From Blautia wexlerae DSM 19850 (GTDB lineage Bacteria > Bacillota > Clostridia > Lachnospirales > Lachnospiraceae): a stretch of 64,000 nt of DNA. The DNA lies in the NCBI RefSeq assembly GCF_025148125.1, contig NZ_CP102267.1, forward strand, positions 2,366,501-2,430,500, written 5' to 3'. Made by a program: the position numbers and the translations under genes. Under the pieces are notes generated by a model that saw only the letters and a list, made by a program, of their open reading frames with translations, was not told the origin of the DNA and ran no database searches. Below are positions 61,460 through 64,000 of this stretch, one piece after another; position 1 is the first letter of the stretch, and every line of letters starts with the position of its first letter.

Positions 61460-61662
61460 GCTCCGAAATGTAAATAGATTTATCTACATCTACAGGAGTC
61501 TTAGTCATACTTGGTATTCGGAAATCTGCGTTATTCCGCGAAAAAACTCACTATCTGAGCAAAGCGAGTCCTGAGGTTTTCGCGAAATGCTTTTAGCAGA
61601 TTTTAGAATGCCTAGCATGACTGGCTCCGAAGCCGTAGATAAATCTATTTACATTTCGGAGC
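61460..61662. repeat. 203-bp imperfect palindrome upstream of the pilin genes
   Basis: The left arm (61460-61550) starts GCTCCGAAATGTAAATAGAT; the right arm read backward (61662-61574) starts with the same 28 bases and continues in parallel (AGTCATACTTGGTATTC against AGTCATGCTAGGCATTC, AAATCTGC in both, TTCCGCGAAAAAACTCA against TTTCGCGAAAACCTCA). The first 28 bases match perfectly and the rest at roughly 75 percent. The loop is about 23 nt. No ORF lies inside. Confidence 0.85.
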
Positions 61663-62018
61663 GTCCACCCGACAATATCTTAAAATTTTCTTTCTATCCA
61701 TTAATCATTTAAATCTCGTTTTTTCCATGCGCCCCCTTCCATGTCATTCAAAGAAAACACGACATTTACATGATTCTATGATGAACACAGCCCCTATGCT
61801 AGCCATGAAACATCCCAAACAATTCGGAAACTTTTAACGCGGTTCCCAATCGCGTGTATGTCCATAAAAGTCGATTATTCCGTAACTACGTCACTCCATA
61901 ATCGCCGTCCACATCCGCAATCCGCTACGCTACCTGCTCATGAGGGCTAGCCCGTCTTAGGTCAATATGCCCTTATGCGCAAGCACAACGGTCACATCGC
62001 CGCAATCAGGGACTTTTA
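61663..62018. other. Intergenic DNA between palindrome and pilC
   Basis: 356 bp without a convincing gene. Short palindromic bits occur (GGGCTAGCCC near 61946, and GCTAGCC near 61800), but no clear promoter, terminator with U-tract or known RNA is visible. Open frames here are under 65 codons and lack an RBS. Confidence 0.5.
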
Positions 62019-63233
62019 TTACAGATTATCAAGTCCATTATACATAGCCTTAATCGGCGAAATAACCGCGATAACCAGCGTACCAACCACAAGCGCTATA
62101 AACACAATAATCAACGGTTCCATAGCCGCCAATACACTCTGCGTAGTCATCTCCACCTCTTCATCATAATAATCCGCCAGCTTCTCCAGCATATCCTCGA
62201 TATTACCGGTCTCCTCACCAATCCCCGTCATATGACAAACCATCGGTGGAAAGATCCCCGAAGTCACCAGCGGCTCCGAGAGCGGAATACCTTTCATAAC
62301 TTCCTCTCTGGCTTTCATCAGCGCATTTGTATAATGAATATTATTAACAATCTTCGCCACAGTCTCCAGTGCATCAATCGTAGAAATACCAGACGACAAC
62401 AACGTACTCATCGTCCTGGCAAACTGCGCACACGCAGTCTTCACAGTCAACTTACCAAACAACGGCATCTTCATCTTAATCTTATCAATCGTAAGTCTGC
62501 CCTGTTCTGTCCTGTAAATCAGCTTATACGCCACAACCACCAGAATGATTACTGCCAGAATAATATACCAGTTCGCAGTCACCCATTTACTGGTATTCAT
62601 AACCCACATCGTGATCGCCGGCATCTCCACATCCAGATCAGCGAACATATCAATGAAAATCGGGATAACGAATAACATCATTACCGCCACAACACCGATT
62701 GCCGCAATAACCAGAATAATCGGATAAATCGTAGCCTTCTTAATAGTAGCTTTCAGCTTGGCTTCCTTCTCAAACTGTACTGCCATTCGCGTGAAGGCCA
62801 TCTCCAGACTACCCGAGTTCTCACCAGCTTCTACCATATTGATGAGCATCGGCGGAAATACATCCTGCTGGCCTCTCATGGAATCCGCCAGTGTATTACC
62901 TTTTTCCACACTAAGCAAAACTTCAGAAATCGCACGCTTGAGCCATTTATTCTCTGTCTGCTCTGAAAGCATCTGCAAGGCTTCCTTCATAGGAACACCC
63001 GCCTGCGTGATACTGACGAACTGACGGCAGAATACACTTAAGTCTCTGGGCTTTACTTTCTTACCTATGGAGAAATCAATCTCTTTATTCAAAGCACCCT
63101 GTTCCTTGATAGAAACAGGAATAAACCCGTCGTTTTTCAGAATCTCTACGACTTTCTCCCTGGAGTCCGCGTCGATATTTCCTCTCTTCTCTTTTCCCTT
63201 CTTATCTACTGCCACGTAGGTAAAACCTGGCAT
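62019..63233 (-). CDS. pilC: Inner-membrane platform protein PilC (GspF family)
   Basis: 404 aa (usual length). Two GspF domains: the first around VFCRQFVSITQAGVPMKEAL (about 68-87) and EKGNTLADSMRG, the second around CAQFARTMSTLLSSGISTID (about 268-287) and EEVMKGIPLSEPLVTSGIFP. Three membrane helices are at about 170-192, 215-240 and 375-397. It couples PilB/PilT rotation or force to pilin insertion and removal. The first 60 residues are a small soluble domain (MPGFTYVAVDKKGKEKRGNI). RBS AAGAAGTG precedes the ATG. Confidence 0.95.
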   Translation of the reverse strand: MPGFTYVAVDKKGKEKRGNIDADSREKVVEILKNDGFIPVSIKEQGALNKEIDFSIGKKVKPRDLSVFCRQFVSITQAGVPMKEALQMLSEQTENKWLKRAISEVLLSVEKGNTLADSMRGQQDVFPPMLINMVEAGENSGSLEMAFTRMAVQFEKEAKLKATIKKATIYPIILVIAAIGVVAVMMLFVIPIFIDMFADLDVEMPAITMWVMNTSKWVTANWYIILAVIILVVVAYKLIYRTEQGRLTIDKIKMKMPLFGKLTVKTACAQFARTMSTLLSSGISTIDALETVAKIVNNIHYTNALMKAREEVMKGIPLSEPLVTSGIFPPMVCHMTGIGEETGNIEDMLEKLADYYDEEVEMTTQSVLAAMEPLIIVFIALVVGTLVIAVISPIKAMYNGLDNL

Positions 63234-63289
63234 CTTATCACTTCTTTCTGTCCAGTCAAACTCAGGTCGTCCGCCAGATTCTTTTTCTG

Positions 63290-64000
63290 TTAGAAATCAA
63301 AGTTGACTTTTTTATTCATGCTCACCGGATCCTGCGCATAAGTCACTGCATTATCCGCATCGATAAGCTTTCTCATATATAAGTCATACAGCGCATCATC
63401 CATTGTCTGCATACCAGCTCTTTTATTGGTCTGCATAATAGATGCGATCTGGTAGGTCTTACTCTCACGAATCAGATTCCGCACCGCATTATTTGCAAAA
63501 AGTACTTCCAGTGCCGCCACACGGCCGCTTCCGTCTGCTTTCTTAAGAAGCTGCTGTGATACCACACACTCCAACACCGAAGCAAGCTGGATACGAATCT
63601 GCTGCTGCTGATTTGGAGGGAATACATCGATGATTCGGTCGATGGTCTTATCTGCTCCAATCGTATGCAAAGTAGAAAATACCAAATGTCCGGTCTCCGC
63701 CGCAGTGATCGCAGTAGAAATCGTTTCCAGATCTCGCATCTCTCCTACCAGGATAACATCCGGATCCTCTCGAAGTGCAGCCCTTAACGCCTGCGCATAA
63801 TTTGTTGAGTCGCTTCCGATCTCTCTCTGGTTTACGATTGATTTATCATGTCTGTGCAGATATTCAATCGGGTCCTCCAGCGTAATGATATGATACGGAT
63901 ACGTCCTGTTAATCACATGGATCAATGAAGCCAATGTAGTTGATTTCCCGCTTCCTGTCGGCCCTGTTACCAAAATAAGACCTCTTTTCCGCGTGGTCAT
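63290..64000 (-). CDS. pilT: PilT-type retraction ATPase, C-terminal part (cut by window end)
   Basis: 236 residues visible; the frame stays open to the window edge, so the N-terminal domain is missing. Motifs in order: Walker A GPTGSGKSTTLASLI, Asp box HIITLEDPIEYLH, Walker B ALREDPDVILVGEMRDLETI, His box TAAETGHLVFSTLHT, then QLLKKADGSGRVAALEVLFA. The AIRNLIRE-like sequence (AVRNLIRESKTYQI) and the GMQTMDDAL motif are those of PilT. It powers pilus retraction (twitching). It lies 56 nt upstream of pilC. Confidence 0.93.
   Translation of the reverse strand: MTTRKRGLILVTGPTGSGKSTTLASLIHVINRTYPYHIITLEDPIEYLHRHDKSIVNQREIGSDSTNYAQALRAALREDPDVILVGEMRDLETISTAITAAETGHLVFSTLHTIGADKTIDRIIDVFPPNQQQQIRIQLASVLECVVSQQLLKKADGSGRVAALEVLFANNAVRNLIRESKTYQIASIMQTNKRAGMQTMDDALYDLYMRKLIDADNAVTYAQDPVSMNKKVNFDF

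Overview
The window looks like a chromosomal segment of a gut Clostridia bacterium, most likely Lachnospiraceae. This is inferred from the type of PTS, GGDEF and type IV pilus genes and from the integrated element; no rRNA or tRNA is present to prove it. Nearly all genes have AGGAGG-like ribosome binding sites.

Region 1 (1 to about 26.1 kb) is an integrated Tn916-family conjugative element (ICE), read from the integrase end (cut by the left edge) toward the orf24 end. In order it carries int (partial), xis, an Orf8-like HTH protein, an Orf7-like sigma factor, a cargo module, orf13/14/15/16/17-type transfer genes (TcpC, NlpC/P60 hydrolase, TcpH/VirB6-like, VirB4-like ATPase, TcpE), two ArdA-type antirestriction genes, TcpD- and DUF3789-type small membrane proteins, the MobT relaxase, an oriT-like palindrome, the TcpA/FtsK coupling protein, two YdcP-type genes, and a large sortase-anchored adhesin. 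At the position where Tn916 has tetM, this element carries an AraC regulator plus a heterodimeric ABC transporter of YbtPQ/IrtAB type. An IS1182-like insertion sequence sits in opposite orientation between ardA and tcpE. A GNAT acetyltransferase and a small membrane protein look like further cargo, and both end in the same 32-bp terminator. Arm-type integrase sites (AGTAGTAAAT repeats) at 26028-26049 mark the right end.

Region 2 (26.2 to about 39 kb) is host chromosome. It holds a PduL-type phosphotransacylase, an Rpn/PD-(D/E)XK transposase-like nuclease, a membrane diguanylate cyclase, a hybrid histidine kinase, a LicT-type antiterminator with its PTS glucose IICBA permease (with a recognisable RAT/terminator leader and a consensus promoter), and a GGDEF-REC-HD-GYP regulator broken by a frameshift. 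Remnants of a type IV pilin, of a C-terminus related to the giant pilus-operon protein, and of a GGDEF gene lie between these genes.

Region 3 (39.0-41.1 kb) holds an unannotated 29-codon membrane peptide with a convergent small RNA. Its layout matches a type I toxin-antitoxin locus of the Fst/par kind. Next to it are tandem GGGTGCGACCCC repeats and an IS4-type element.

Region 4 (41.1-64 kb, all minus strand) is a type IV pilus operon: pilT (partial), pilC, two pilin genes, a prepilin peptidase, a fused pilM-pilN, pilO, then four minor pilins of unusual size (559, 813, 196 and 1230 aa). A 1974-aa secreted DUF5057-like protein with a C-terminal QRQLFDLD tail follows, and last comes a pilin gene lacking a normal start codon. 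The c-di-GMP genes of region 2 may control this machine, but no c-di-GMP riboswitch could be recognised in the leaders.
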